Assembly (NCBI RefSeq): GCF_001663375.1
Contig: NZ_LCTF01000006.1
Coordinates: 52,379 to 88,373, forward strand
Direction of reading: 5' to 3'
Origin: Caldivirga sp. MU80
Lineage (GTDB): Archaea; Thermoproteota; Thermoprotei; Thermoproteales; Thermocladiaceae
DNA length: 35,995 nucleotides
Shown: piece after piece, positions 23,501 to 32,087 of the stretch
Layout of the letters: each line of letters starts with the position of its first letter
How positions within the stretch are numbered: position 1 is the first letter of the stretch
Translations under genes and position numbers: made by a program
The notes under the pieces: model-generated
Told to the model about the DNA's origin: nothing
Seen by the model: only the letters and a program-made list of their open reading frames with translations
The model's database searches: none

Positions 23501-24385
23501 TCAAGTACCGTCACTTGGCGTCTCCTGGTTCTTAATCACCTCAATAACCTCTAGGCTTATATCAACTGGGCTGGCCCTCATGGTTATGTGGCTTGTGCTT
23601 ATGACGTCTGGGCCGGCCTCGGCGTATAGGGCTATGTTTTCCGGTTTCACCCCACCTGAGGCCTCAACGATAACCCTGTCCCTCAAACCCTCAGCCTTAA
23701 GCCTTTCAATCACCTCCCTTAACTGTTGGGGTGCGGCGTTATCCACCAGCACTGCGTCTGCCCCAGCCTTAACTGCCTTAACCGCATCATCGGCGTTGCT
23801 GACCTCAACCTCAACCTTATGCATGAAGGTTGACTTAGCCTTAGCCCTCCTAACCGCAGCCTCAACATCACCAATAATCGCCAGGTGGTTATCCTTGATT
23901 AGGATTGCGTCACTTAGGGAGAGCCTATGGGTGTCTGCACCACCCACTGAGACAGCCTTCTTCACCAGCATCCTAAGGCCTGGAATCGTCTTCCTCGTGG
24001 CCGCAACCCTAACCCTAGGGTTAACGCTACGGACCAGCTCAACCACCCTCCTAGTCTCCCTAACGACACCCATCAGGTAGCTTAAGGCATTCAGTAGGCT
24101 CCTCTCCAATACAAGCACCACGCGGGCGTCCCCAGTAATCTCCATTAACACCTCCCCCCTGTGGAATGGTTCTCCATCAGCCTTAAGCGCCCTTGCCCTA
24201 AGGCCGAGGGTATTTAGGGCCTCGGCGAAGTCGGCTAGGCAGCAGGCGTACCCATAATCCTTAGCCAGCACCACGGCCTTAACGGCAACACCCTTATCTA
24301 TAAGGGCCTCTGTCGTCACATCGCCGAGGGGTGCATCCTCCTCAATCCAGCTTAGGATTAGTTTAACTAAACCCTGGCTAATCAT
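23501..24385 (-). CDS. nadC: Nicotinate-nucleotide pyrophosphorylase (quinolinate PRTase)
   Basis: 294-residue type II phosphoribosyltransferase that makes nicotinate mononucleotide from quinolinate and PRPP in NAD synthesis. Visible blocks: EEDAPLGDVTTEAL near 15-28, the basic quinolinate site AATRKTIPGLRMLVKKAV at 128-145, and GGADTHRLSLSDAILIKDNH at 148-167. IKDNH distinguishes it from the ModD paralogue. The ATG at 24385 overlaps the stop of the upstream MFS gene by 8 bp (ATGATTAG), a tight translational link to a transporter. No nadA or nadB is visible in the window. Confidence 0.92.
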   Translation of the reverse strand: MISQGLVKLILSWIEEDAPLGDVTTEALIDKGVAVKAVVLAKDYGYACCLADFAEALNTLGLRARALKADGEPFHRGEVLMEITGDARVVLVLERSLLNALSYLMGVVRETRRVVELVRSVNPRVRVAATRKTIPGLRMLVKKAVSVGGADTHRLSLSDAILIKDNHLAIIGDVEAAVRRAKAKSTFMHKVEVEVSNADDAVKAVKAGADAVLVDNAAPQQLREVIERLKAEGLRDRVIVEASGGVKPENIALYAEAGPDVISTSHITMRASPVDISLEVIEVIKNQETPSDGT

Positions 24386-25703
24386 GCTTAACCACCCTGC
24401 CCAGGGCTATGGATGAGGCCAGTGAGGTCACGGATGTTGCAACCATTAGCAGTGATACCAGGTACCAGGCGGAGTAGCCGAAGGCGCTGATTACTGGGGA
24501 TAAGATGAAGCCTGAGGCAATCCCCGTCATTAAGCCACCGAACTGGTAAGCCAAACCAGACCCAGAGTACCTGTACTCGGCTGGGAAGGCTTGGGTGAAG
24601 AACTTTGTTAATGAGCCAAAGCCGAAGTATTCACTTAACATGTAGGCCTCAAGGCCAATCATTATTAACATTGGGTTCCCCGTTGAGAGAATTGGGTAGA
24701 AGGCTATACTCATTAATGCCGTAGCCACCGAGCCAATGATCAATATCCTACCTGCATCAACCCTATCAGCCAGGTAACCACTCAACAGCGTTGAGGCAAC
24801 TCCACCCGTCAGTAGTGATGCTGCGTAGGCTAGGAGCATGAAGGACTTTGAGGGTAAGCCGGCTAAATAAGCAATACCCCTAACCTCACTGACGTAGACC
24901 AGTGAATACGGTATTATCGCCACCACCGTCACTGCAGTTATGTAGAGCCAGGATAATGCTAGGAGAAGCACCTTACCCCACTCCCTCCTTAGCACGGCGG
25001 CTGCGGGCTGCCTAAGCAATTTACCACCCTTGGCCAGCTCCATGAAGATTGGCGACTCAATGAACCTGTACCTTATTATGGCTGCCACGACAACGACCAC
25101 TGCGCCTATGTAGAAGAGAATCCTCCATCCCCATGCATAGAAGGCACCAGTGGGCATTAGTATTGAGGTTAGGGAGAATGCTAGCGAAGCCAGCGCAATG
25201 CCAGCCGTGCCGAAGGCCTGGTAAACCCCACCCCAGTAGCCCAACTCACCGACCCCATTAGCCATCAGCAGCTCACTCACCCAAGTCGCACCACCACCCC
25301 ACTCACCACCGAAGCTTAACCCTAGGATTAACCTGAACAGCATTAGGAGGATCACTGAGTAAACCCCTATTTGGGCGTAGGTTGGCGTGGCCCCCATCCC
25401 AACCATTGATATGAAGGCCAGGAGCAGCGTTAGGACGAGGGTTGATTGCCTACCCATCCTATCCCCCATGTGGCCGAAGATGAATGCGCCCAGGGGCCTA
25501 ACCACGTAGGATATGGCGTACGTCAATATGGCTATGGATAGGGCCAGGCTAGGTATTTTGAAGGCCGGCTTGAAGTATAGGGTAAGCCACACGGTACCTG
25601 CTGCGTTTGCGGCTAGGAGGAAGTCGTAGTAGTCCATCATTGTGCCTAGGCCAGCCGCCAAGACAGCCCTCTTAGCCGTGCCGCTCAATTCCAGGCTCCT
25701 CAT
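24378..25703 (-). CDS. MFS transporter, metabolite:H+ symporter type
   Basis: 441 residues and 12 predicted TM helices. The motif-A loop GHMGDRMGRQSTLV lies near 77-90, preceded by SYVVRPLGAFIFG and followed by LILGLSFGGEWGGGATW near 126-142; both are typical of the MHS/sugar-porter-like branch (proline/betaine, citrate, shikimate and other acids). The overlap with nadC suggests the cargo is a pyridine carboxylate such as quinolinate or nicotinate; this is inference. The start ATG 25703 has neither a clear TATA box at 26 bp nor a Shine-Dalgarno site. Confidence 0.85.
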   Translation of the reverse strand: MRSLELSGTAKRAVLAAGLGTMMDYYDFLLAANAAGTVWLTLYFKPAFKIPSLALSIAILTYAISYVVRPLGAFIFGHMGDRMGRQSTLVLTLLLAFISMVGMGATPTYAQIGVYSVILLMLFRLILGLSFGGEWGGGATWVSELLMANGVGELGYWGGVYQAFGTAGIALASLAFSLTSILMPTGAFYAWGWRILFYIGAVVVVVAAIIRYRFIESPIFMELAKGGKLLRQPAAAVLRREWGKVLLLALSWLYITAVTVVAIIPYSLVYVSEVRGIAYLAGLPSKSFMLLAYAASLLTGGVASTLLSGYLADRVDAGRILIIGSVATALMSIAFYPILSTGNPMLIMIGLEAYMLSEYFGFGSLTKFFTQAFPAEYRYSGSGLAYQFGGLMTGIASGFILSPVISAFGYSAWYLVSLLMVATSVTSLASSIALGRVVKHD

Positions 25704-25797
25704 GGAGGGGGCGTTAAGCTGAGTTGCTCATTAACGTGAGTGTGCAGATTTAGCCTAGGATCCACGGCACTGCCCACGGTTAAGCATGCAGGTTTAA

Positions 25798-25803
25798 GGA
25801 GGG
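25798..25803 (+). promoter_or_regulatory. Shine-Dalgarno site of hemL
   Basis: GGAGGG, 3 nt before the ATG at 25807, after TTTAAGGA. It supports this start and shows hemL mRNA has a leader, unlike most genes here. Confidence 0.55.
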
Positions 25804-25806
25804 TTA

Positions 25807-27138
25807 ATGTGGAAACGTTTAACTACACGGTGCATTAACCAGGGTGTGGTTAACCCAAGCGAGGTCTTCAAGGAGGCCCTAGGCCTATTCCCAGGTGGCG
25901 TTAACAGCCCCGTGAGGGCCATGAAGCACCTCCCAACGCCCATAATTGTTAAGAGGGCTGAGGGCGCCTACCTATACACAATCGACGGTGGGAGGCTAAT
26001 AGACTACTGCATGGGCTTTGGGCCGCTCATACTTGGGCATAGGCACCCAGCCGTCCTTGAGGCTGTTAGGGAGGCGCTTAACGATGGGTGGCTCTACGGC
26101 GCCTTAACGGAGAGGGAGGTGGAGTTGGCTAAGAAGATAACGAGTAATACTAAGAGCATTGAGATGATTAGGTTCGTTAACACGGGCACCGAGGCCGTTA
26201 TGAATGCTGTTAGGTTGGCGAGGGGGTTCACGGGTAGGAAGTACATTGTTAAGTTTGAGGGCAACTACCATGGCGCCTTCGACTACGTCCTTGTTAAGGC
26301 TGGTAGTGGGGCAGCCACCTGGGGCGTGCCCACGAGTGCCGGCATCCTTGAGGAGGCCACTAAGTACACGCTAGTAGTCCCCTACAATGATGCTGAGGCC
26401 CTTGAAAGGGTCTTCAGGGAGTACGGCAGCGAAATAGCGCTACTGCTCGTGGAGCCAATAGCAGGCAACTACGGCCTAATAATACCGGACCAGGTCTTCA
26501 TAAAGGCGACGAGGGAGTTGACTGAGAGGTATGGCGCCCTACTGCTCTTCGACGAGGTGATCACCGGGTTTAGGGTTGGGTTGAGTGGGGCCCAGGGCAT
26601 GTTTAACATAAAGCCCGACCTAACGACGCTTGGCAAGATAATTGGTGGTGGCTTCCCAATAGGGGCCTTTGGTGGTAGGAGGGATGTAATGGGCATGGTC
26701 ACACCCCAGGGGCCCGTCTACAATGCAGGTACGTTTAATGCGCATCCAATTTCAGTGGCCGCTGGTTTAGCGACCCTGAGGGTTATTGAGGGTGGGGGTG
26801 TTTACGAGGTGGCTAATGGGGCCGCTGAGAGGGTGGCTAAGGCGATTGAGGATTCAGCCTCAAGGAACGGCTTCGACGTTGTTGTTAAGCAGATGGCTTC
26901 AATGTTCCAATTCTACTTCAAGAGGGGTGACGTGAGGACGCCTTCAGATGTTAGGGCCAGTGATGAGAAGCTTTACCTAGCCTTCCATAGGGAGGCCCTG
27001 AATAGGGGAGTCTACTTCACGCCAAGCCAATACGAGGTTAACTTCACCTCGGCGGCCCACACCAGGGATATTGTTGAAGAAACTATTAGGGTTATTGAGG
27101 AGTCCTTTAAGGCCTTAAGGGCCAATAAACCCACTTAA
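25807..27138 (+). CDS. hemL: Glutamate-1-semialdehyde 2,1-aminomutase
   Basis: PLP enzyme converting glutamate-1-semialdehyde to 5-aminolevulinate for tetrapyrrole synthesis. In the 443 residues, LFPGGVNSPVRAMK near 28-41 is the family N-terminal signature, and DYCMGFGPLILGHRHPAV follows near 66. LLLFDEVITGFRVG near 246 holds the PLP-pyridine Asp, and TTLGKIIGGGFPIGAFGG near 277 holds the Schiff-base Lys. Start ATG 25807 is preceded by GGAGGG. The N-terminus is about 18 residues longer than the family core, so an internal GTG near residue 14 is an alternative. No other hem genes are in the window. Confidence 0.93.
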   Translation: MWKRLTTRCINQGVVNPSEVFKEALGLFPGGVNSPVRAMKHLPTPIIVKRAEGAYLYTIDGGRLIDYCMGFGPLILGHRHPAVLEAVREALNDGWLYGALTEREVELAKKITSNTKSIEMIRFVNTGTEAVMNAVRLARGFTGRKYIVKFEGNYHGAFDYVLVKAGSGAATWGVPTSAGILEEATKYTLVVPYNDAEALERVFREYGSEIALLLVEPIAGNYGLIIPDQVFIKATRELTERYGALLLFDEVITGFRVGLSGAQGMFNIKPDLTTLGKIIGGGFPIGAFGGRRDVMGMVTPQGPVYNAGTFNAHPISVAAGLATLRVIEGGGVYEVANGAAERVAKAIEDSASRNGFDVVVKQMASMFQFYFKRGDVRTPSDVRASDEKLYLAFHREALNRGVYFTPSQYEVNFTSAAHTRDIVEETIRVIEESFKALRANKPT

Positions 27139-27146
27139 CCCAAAAC

Positions 27147-27154
27147 ACTTATAA
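27147..27154 (+). promoter_or_regulatory. TATA box of the second MFS gene
   Basis: CTTATAAG, centred 26 bp before the GTG at 27177. Confidence 0.6.
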
Positions 27155-27176
27155 GGTGACTTAGTTAAGGGGTCTC

Positions 27177-28484
27177 GTGTCCACTGGGGAGGTTAAGGCT
27201 AGGTACTACACCCTGGCCTCCGTATCAACAATGCTTGCGTGGGGGCTTGAGTACTACGACATAATACTGTTCTCCACACTCTCATCCATACTTGAAAGCG
27301 TATTTAGGCTCAGCCTAGTCACCTTCTGGTTCGCCTTCGCAGTGACCTACTTCGCCAGGCCCCTGGGGGCGTTAATATTCGGTTACCTTGGCGATAGGTT
27401 TGGGAGGAGGTTAACAACGGCGGTTGACGCGGCCCTAATGGGCCTGGCCAGCTTATCCATAGGCCTCCTCCCATCCTATGCTCAGATAGGTATTGCGGCG
27501 CCGATAACCCTCTACGTCATTAGGATTATCCAGGGTATTGGGCTTGGCGGTGAGGCCGGTGGCGGGGCTACCTGGGCCCTTGAGCAGGTGAACCCTAGGT
27601 GGAAGCCACTCCTCAACGGTGTAATGTACAGTGGCTTATCCTGGGCGGTATTCCTAACTGGGGCGATTAGCATACTGGTGGAGGGTGTGATTGGCCATAA
27701 GGCGTTTACCGTTAGTGGATGGAGGATTCTGTTTTACATAGGCGCTGTGCTGGCTCTAATAGCGCTCGTGATTAGGCTACTTGGCATTGAATCGCCTGAG
27801 TGGTTGAAGGCCAGGGAGTCAGGGACCTTGAGGGGTGTGCCCATAGCTAATAGGAGAGTTTGGGGTATTAACATGCTGATACTCCTAATGATAAACCTAG
27901 GCCTAACCATATACTACTACGGTGGCCTAGGCTACTGGCCATACATACTACCCAATATAATTGCGCCACACATGGGTATAAGTAAGAAGGTGGCCGAGGA
28001 CTACGTGTATTGGCTAGTGGTGTATGGTGGCCTTGGAGCCGTGATTGGTGAGGTTTTGAGTGGGTTAACTGTGATTAGCCTTGGGATTAGGAGGAGCTTC
28101 ATATACCCATCAATACTCCTAGCCTTAACCTCACCAATAGCCGTCTACCTAGCCTTCACCCTAAGCCCAAGTGCAATCTACGCCTCATTAATAACAGGCA
28201 TATTATTCGGCCTGGCCGCGGCCCCACAGACAATATACTTCACATCACTCTTCCCTGTTGAGAGCAGGTGGTCCGCAGTCTCACTGGGCTGGAACATAAA
28301 CGCAGCCATAGGCCCCTTCGGTTCACTAGCCCTCGCGCTACTAGTTAAGTCGACGGTGGCGTCACCTAACGTTTTAATTGCAGGGTCATTGATAATGATA
28401 CTTGGTTCACTACTGGTGCTCACCGGCGCCTTAATCAAACCAAGCAGCCTATACGCCAAACCCGGCGAAGACTACATTCACTAA
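27177..28484 (+). CDS. MFS transporter, metabolite:H+ symporter type (second)
   Basis: 435 residues and 12 TM helices. FARPLGALIFGYLGDRFGRRLTT near 59-81 is MFS motif A, and IRIIQGIGLGGEAGGGATWALEQ near 113-135 is the TM4 block. It belongs to the same branch as the protein at 24378-25703 but is clearly diverged and lies on the other strand. Glu24 and Asp28 in GLEYYDIILF are charged residues inside TM1, as is common in proton-coupled members. The leaderless GTG start matches the TATA box. The substrate is unknown. It ends 26 bp from the convergent PaREP1 gene. Confidence 0.85.
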   Translation: MSTGEVKARYYTLASVSTMLAWGLEYYDIILFSTLSSILESVFRLSLVTFWFAFAVTYFARPLGALIFGYLGDRFGRRLTTAVDAALMGLASLSIGLLPSYAQIGIAAPITLYVIRIIQGIGLGGEAGGGATWALEQVNPRWKPLLNGVMYSGLSWAVFLTGAISILVEGVIGHKAFTVSGWRILFYIGAVLALIALVIRLLGIESPEWLKARESGTLRGVPIANRRVWGINMLILLMINLGLTIYYYGGLGYWPYILPNIIAPHMGISKKVAEDYVYWLVVYGGLGAVIGEVLSGLTVISLGIRRSFIYPSILLALTSPIAVYLAFTLSPSAIYASLITGILFGLAAAPQTIYFTSLFPVESRWSAVSLGWNINAAIGPFGSLALALLVKSTVASPNVLIAGSLIMILGSLLVLTGALIKPSSLYAKPGEDYIH

Positions 28485-28510
28485 GGCCACTAGTAAACCT
28501 TAAACGAACC

Positions 28511-29014
28511 TTAGGCATGCGAACCCTTGCACGTCTCCTCAGCTCTCTTAACCAAATCCTCTACGTCCTGCAGCCTATCCTTAACATCATCCGCGCTTAA
28601 CTTAGCTTCGTGAAAGCCCCAAACATGCAGCACCCACGCGGTATCCCACTCACCCCTAACTTCCTTGCCAACTATCCTTGACGTAGCCCTAACCGCCGTG
28701 ACTAAGTCAGTGACAGTCCACCTGCCCTTACCCTCTATGGACTTGGCAATATCCAGGTTTAGGCATATTGCCATTGCCTTAATAGCCTCCTCAGCGGCCT
28801 TATACAACTTCTCACTAGCCTGAACAGGATCCTTGCCTATAAGCCCCTTACCCTCATTAAGGTACTTGGCGGCTAGTTCAAGACGCACCTCTGGGATTAC
28901 CCTTGGGTCAATGTTAAGGAAACCTAGCAGTAGATCTATTACCACGGACTCCGCATCAAGCCCCCTCCTCCTAAGCTCCTCGATAAGTACCCGTGGCAAT
29001 ACCACACTTTCCAC
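28511..29014 (-). CDS. PaREP1-family protein
   Basis: 167 residues. The core RLELAAKYLNEGKGLIGKDPVQASEKLYKAAEEAIKAMA near 44-82 is the hallmark of PaREP1, a helical-repeat family expanded in Thermoproteaceae genomes. Function is unknown; the all-helical shape resembles HEPN-like proteins. The leaderless ATG matches the TATA box CTTATATTA at 29039-29047. The family is often found at variable genome sites; no flanking repeats are seen here. Confidence 0.8.
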   Translation of the reverse strand: MESVVLPRVLIEELRRRGLDAESVVIDLLLGFLNIDPRVIPEVRLELAAKYLNEGKGLIGKDPVQASEKLYKAAEEAIKAMAICLNLDIAKSIEGKGRWTVTDLVTAVRATSRIVGKEVRGEWDTAWVLHVWGFHEAKLSADDVKDRLQDVEDLVKRAEETCKGSHA

Positions 29015-29038
29015 AGTTGATAAACTGCCTAAATCATT

Positions 29039-29047
29039 AATATAAGT
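29039..29047 (-). promoter_or_regulatory. TATA box of the PaREP1 gene
   Basis: CTTATATTA on the reverse strand, about 27-29 bp before ATG 29014. Confidence 0.55.
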
Positions 29048-29251
29048 TTTTGTCTAATACCACCGAAATGAGCATTTTCATTACCCTAAATTAAGGCTGC
29101 TGCAGTCAACGTATTAATGAGCAGTTTAAAGTAGTTTAATGCTGATGGAATTCCATTAAGTTGGCTATATAACCTATAATCATGAGTATAACAACCATTT
29201 GCGGCATTCTTTGACTCATTAAAGCATAGCTAATGCTACTCATGGGTTAAA

Positions 29252-29259
29252 ACTTTAAA
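29252..29259 (+). promoter_or_regulatory. TATA box of the small gene at 29281
   Basis: ACTTTAAA, centred about 26 bp before GTG 29281. Confidence 0.5.
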
Positions 29260-29280
29260 GTTGATAAGGGGGTGAGTAAT

Positions 29281-29649
29281 GTGGGTTCTTCTGCCGATAG
29301 GGCTAAGATTAGGGAAGAATATGGGAGGGTGGTGCTCGACGTGTTGAGGGGCAGTGTTAAGGCTCCCTACGACTCCTACATTAGCGAGTTCATTGATCAA
29401 TTAGCGGTTATGATGGAGAAGCTTAATAACTCTGATGCAGAGACTAGGAATAAGTTCAGGTATGGCTTAAGCATATTGACTAGTCCCAGTAATAAGCCCA
29501 ATATAATTAGGGCTAAGATAAACGCCTACTACGCCTACCTCGTGTATAGGGGTTACGTCTCAGCCTACAGCGTATTGAAGAGTAAGCTGGTTGCGGGTGG
29601 TGAGAGCCTATACACGTGGATTAGGATGTATAGGAGTCTCAACATTTAG
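29281..29649 (+). CDS. Hypothetical protein
   Basis: About 122 residues, not recognised; predicted all-helical and soluble (AKIREEYGRVVLDVLRGS, then YISEFIDQLAVMMEKLN, then INAYYAYLVYRGYVSAYSVLKS). The frame is open to a GTG at 29272, but both the TATA box at 29252 and the GGGGGTGA sequence just before favour the GTG at 29281. The tyrosine-rich helical middle resembles protein-protein interaction modules, but no family match is evident by eye. Confidence 0.6.
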   Translation: MGSSADRAKIREEYGRVVLDVLRGSVKAPYDSYISEFIDQLAVMMEKLNNSDAETRNKFRYGLSILTSPSNKPNIIRAKINAYYAYLVYRGYVSAYSVLKSKLVAGGESLYTWIRMYRSLNI

Positions 29650-29694
29650 GGTAATGCCCCTAGCCTTCCCTGAAAACCCGAAGTCGGCATTATA

Positions 29695-29704
29695 GTTTAT
29701 AAAC
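29695..29704 (+). promoter_or_regulatory. TATA box of the DUF2848 gene
   Basis: GTTTATAAAC, a perfect palindrome, centred 26 bp before the ATG at 29725. Confidence 0.65.
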
Positions 29705-29724
29705 CGGAGTGTGTCTACTTATTG

Positions 29725-30333
29725 ATGCATAGGGTGAATATAATTGCTGAGTATGGTAATAAGACTGAGAAGGACATTGAGATAACCGTTGGCTCGCTCC
29801 TGCTTGTCCAGCAGGATTCAGGGAGCATATCAACGCTAGCCCTCCAGCCATACTTAATCACAACCAGTAACTATGTTAAGAAGATAACTGCATCATACGG
29901 CAGCAACATAGCCTATGCCCTACTCATTAAGAATAGGGAAGATGTCTTCGTAACCATAGCCAGTGACCATACGGATCCTGATGCAGAGAGGTGCAACTTG
30001 ATTTCGGGTAAACACACGTACCCGAAGGTCATAGCCCGCAGGGCCTGGTCCCTGGACAGTGTTGAGGATCATTGGGACTCCATAGAGCTCAGGAACATGG
30101 CCATTATTAATGATGAGAAGAAGATTGCGCAACAGTTAATGGGGAGAGAATTGCCGCAGCCAAGCATAGTGCTGGAGATGATTGAGGACACTATGGAGGA
30201 GCCGAGGAACATGATAATCATAGTTGAGCGTAGGGTAATGCCTGAGGATTACGTGGCCAGTAACTACTATGAAATATCCATCATTGATAATGCTAATAAG
30301 AGGAGTATTGAGCATTACTACTGGGTTGATTAG
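29725..30333 (+). CDS. DUF2848-family protein
   Basis: 202 residues. The block VFVTIASDHTDPDAERCNLISGKH near 74-97 followed by PKVIARRAWSLDSVEDHWDSIELR is the diagnostic conserved core of DUF2848 proteins. They are related in fold to fumarylacetoacetate-hydrolase-like enzymes and often sit near catabolic genes in bacteria. The biochemical role is not established. The leaderless ATG at 29725 follows a strong TATA box; a TTG one codon earlier is also in frame. It is soluble, with no signal peptide. Confidence 0.75.
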   Translation: MHRVNIIAEYGNKTEKDIEITVGSLLLVQQDSGSISTLALQPYLITTSNYVKKITASYGSNIAYALLIKNREDVFVTIASDHTDPDAERCNLISGKHTYPKVIARRAWSLDSVEDHWDSIELRNMAIINDEKKIAQQLMGRELPQPSIVLEMIEDTMEEPRNMIIIVERRVMPEDYVASNYYEISIIDNANKRSIEHYYWVD

Positions 30334-30338
30334 GAAAC

Positions 30339-30347
30339 GTTTATTTA
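30339..30347 (+). promoter_or_regulatory. TATA box of the two-TM protein gene
   Basis: GTTTATTTA, centred 26 bp before the GTG at 30369. It argues against the GTG at 30351, which lies only about 8 bp downstream. Confidence 0.5.
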
Positions 30348-30368
30348 GCAGTGCGGATTACTAAATAT

Positions 30369-30839
30369 GTGGTTAACTGGGTAACTGTATCAGGGATAGT
30401 TGTCTTGGTGGCTGGTATCGCACTTGCCTTCGCCGGCTCACTAACAGCCGCCAACAGTGCCATTGGCCTATTCAACCAGTTAAAGCAAACCCCCTTATCC
30501 TCACTAAGCCCGGGAGGCAGCGTTAGCCTGTCCATCTACCCATCCTCGGTGTTAATAATTGAGTCGAGTAACCCGTCATGCGTGTTCCCAAGCCCAACAC
30601 CCTATGCATCTAAGACAACGGCTAACGTAACAATAATAGTCTATAACCAATCGTCAGCGGTGAGGTTAATCAATAACTGCACATTCAGTATAATGATTAG
30701 GTACAGGGTGTTCTCCGCATCATCAGCGAGCAGCCCATTCATAACATCAGGCTTCCTAATACTACTTGGTGGTGTAATGTTCATAGTGGGGGCTGTAACT
30801 GCCATAGTGGGCTTGGTGATTGGGCGTAGGCGGTCTTAA
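30369..30839 (+). CDS. Hypothetical membrane protein with two TM helices
   Basis: 156 residues from the leaderless GTG (six more codons are open upstream). TM1 (SGIVVLVAGIALAFAGSL) near 8-25 and TM2 (SGFLILLGGVMFIVGAVTAIVGLVIG) near 127-152 flank a Ser/Thr-rich extracellular domain of about 100 residues. It has sequons and two Cys (in PSCVF and NNCTF) that may form a disulfide. It ends in an RRRS cytoplasmic tail. No family recognised. Confidence 0.65.
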   Translation: MVNWVTVSGIVVLVAGIALAFAGSLTAANSAIGLFNQLKQTPLSSLSPGGSVSLSIYPSSVLIIESSNPSCVFPSPTPYASKTTANVTIIVYNQSSAVRLINNCTFSIMIRYRVFSASSASSPFITSGFLILLGGVMFIVGAVTAIVGLVIGRRRS

Positions 30840-30902
30840 GTCTTAATTTTGCGTTATTTTTGATAATTATACTCCTGGTTACGTTGCTTCATGACCACAA
30901 TG

Positions 30903-30911
30903 CTTAATTAA
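30903..30911 (+). promoter_or_regulatory. TATA box of a candidate non-coding RNA
   Basis: CTTAATTAA, centre 30907, predicts transcription from about 30933, the first base of the GGGTTGC helix strand. Confidence 0.4.
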
Positions 30912-30933
30912 TGACTGCCCTACCAGGTAGTTT

Positions 30934-31068
30934 GGGTTGCTGGTTATGATCCGCGCTGCGGTGAACCAGCATCCACAAAGGCCTCACTCAAATGGTGGTT
31001 GTGGCGTATCCCTCGATGGGATCCCATTAACTGCTGGTGACTGGTGATTCAGTGACAAGGTGCAACCC
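30934..31068 (+). ncRNA. Candidate structured RNA with a kink-turn hairpin
   Basis: It lies in the convergent gap 30840-31118, where no gene is convincing. Bases 30939-30970 fold as GCTGGT/ACCAGC, a 3-nt bulge TAT, tandem G.A pairs plus T.T (GAT opposite TGA), then CCGC/GCGG around a 3-nt loop. This is an archetypal kink-turn, the site bound by L7Ae in archaeal guide RNAs and RNase P RNA. GGGTTGC (30934-30940) can pair with GCAACCC (31062-31068) to close the whole element. ATCCC/GGGAT (about 31008-31022) gives an inner hairpin. The TATA box at 30903 would start transcription at the closing helix. I could not match it to SRP RNA, RNase P RNA, box C/D or standard H/ACA consensus. The 3' end is uncertain. 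A 33-codon ORF from 30946 overlaps it. Confidence 0.4.
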
Positions 31069-31118
31069 GCCCAACGGTAGCTGAGTGGGAAACACGGGCC
31101 ACACACCACGGGTAAACA

Positions 31119-32087
31119 TTAGGTGAAGTGTATTGATGCGTATTCACCCGCATCGAGGAGTAATTCACCGCAGCCTTGGTTTTCGTAATCCTTAGCCTTA
31201 ACAACGCACCTACCCTTAACCCTAGGCTCATACCTAATGGAGCTATTAGTGTTATTAGCTATGAAAACCACCCCCCAGTTCCTAGGCTTCATTAGCAGTT
31301 CAACGGTTACAGGGCTTGTGCTTAAGGTTGGTTCAACGCCGCTGACCACTAACCTACCCCCCTCCACCTGCACGGGGCAGTTTGAGACCGTGTATGGTTT
31401 TTCAAGGCTCTTGAATTGGACAACCACGCACACATCATCCCTATACCTAACAGTCGTTAACACCCAATCCGAGGCGTTTAATGTGCCTGTTGATAGTATT
31501 AACCCCCTGTGCCACGGTGTCAGGTTCATGAAGCCCCTTAAAAGTATCCTGAGGACAATTAACGGGTACTTAATAATGGTGTTAAAGCGCCTTTCGAGAA
31601 GCCTAACGGCCCTATCATACAGTTCATAAATAACCAATGCATACGCAAGCTTAGCGGTATCCTCCTCGCTGAGTTGGTTGCTAATGGCCATTTCATAAAG
31701 CCTATCCAACATACCAATTGCCTCACTATGCTTAACCAACCTTAACTGAAGCCTATCAAGCACCCCTACGCATTCCTCAAGCGCCAGGGCCCTAACTCTC
31801 CTGAGCTCGCTTAAATTAGAGGTAGTGGGCCAGGTTACCACGATTAGCTTAGCCACCTGGTATGCATCACAGGGGTTCATTGAGCCTAGGTTTAACTGGG
31901 GCATTGGGCCAGGCCACATCAATGACCTCACGAATTCATTACCAGCGTACGCACCCACCATGTACAGGATTAGCTCATCAACAGGGTTAAGCGGCTTAAC
32001 ATCATTAAGGGTACCCAACACTGATGATGAGTATCTGTTGAGGACTGGGTTACCGTAGACTAAGACACCTGGTTTAATACCCTGCAT
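31119..32087 (-). CDS. Hypothetical protein coupled to secE
   Basis: 322 residues from the ATG at 32087, which shares its A with the secE stop (TGATG), so it is translationally coupled. I do not recognise it. The N-terminal ~190 residues are mostly helical, with paired-helix repeats (RRVRALALEECVGVLDRLQL, then AKLAYALVIYELYDRAVRLL). The C-terminal ~120 residues are beta-rich, with Cys in VCVVVQF, VSNCPVQV, GRCVV and QGCGELL. No signal peptide or TM segment is visible. Coupling to a translocon subunit hints at a role near secretion or the membrane, but this is only positional. Confidence 0.7.
   Translation of the reverse strand: MQGIKPGVLVYGNPVLNRYSSSVLGTLNDVKPLNPVDELILYMVGAYAGNEFVRSLMWPGPMPQLNLGSMNPCDAYQVAKLIVVTWPTTSNLSELRRVRALALEECVGVLDRLQLRLVKHSEAIGMLDRLYEMAISNQLSEEDTAKLAYALVIYELYDRAVRLLERRFNTIIKYPLIVLRILLRGFMNLTPWHRGLILSTGTLNASDWVLTTVRYRDDVCVVVQFKSLEKPYTVSNCPVQVEGGRLVVSGVEPTLSTSPVTVELLMKPRNWGVVFIANNTNSSIRYEPRVKGRCVVKAKDYENQGCGELLLDAGEYASIHFT

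Noticed and set aside
30946-31044. 33-codon ORF (MIRAAVNQHPQRPH...) in the convergent gap
   Set aside because: Short, no homologue recognised, and the same bases form a near-ideal kink-turn; the RNA reading is preferred but not proven.
30934-31120. SRP RNA, RNase P RNA or tRNA in the gap
   Set aside because: No GGAA/AGCA helix-8 motif, no GGAAAGUCC or ACAGAA core, and no T-arm consensus were found on either strand.
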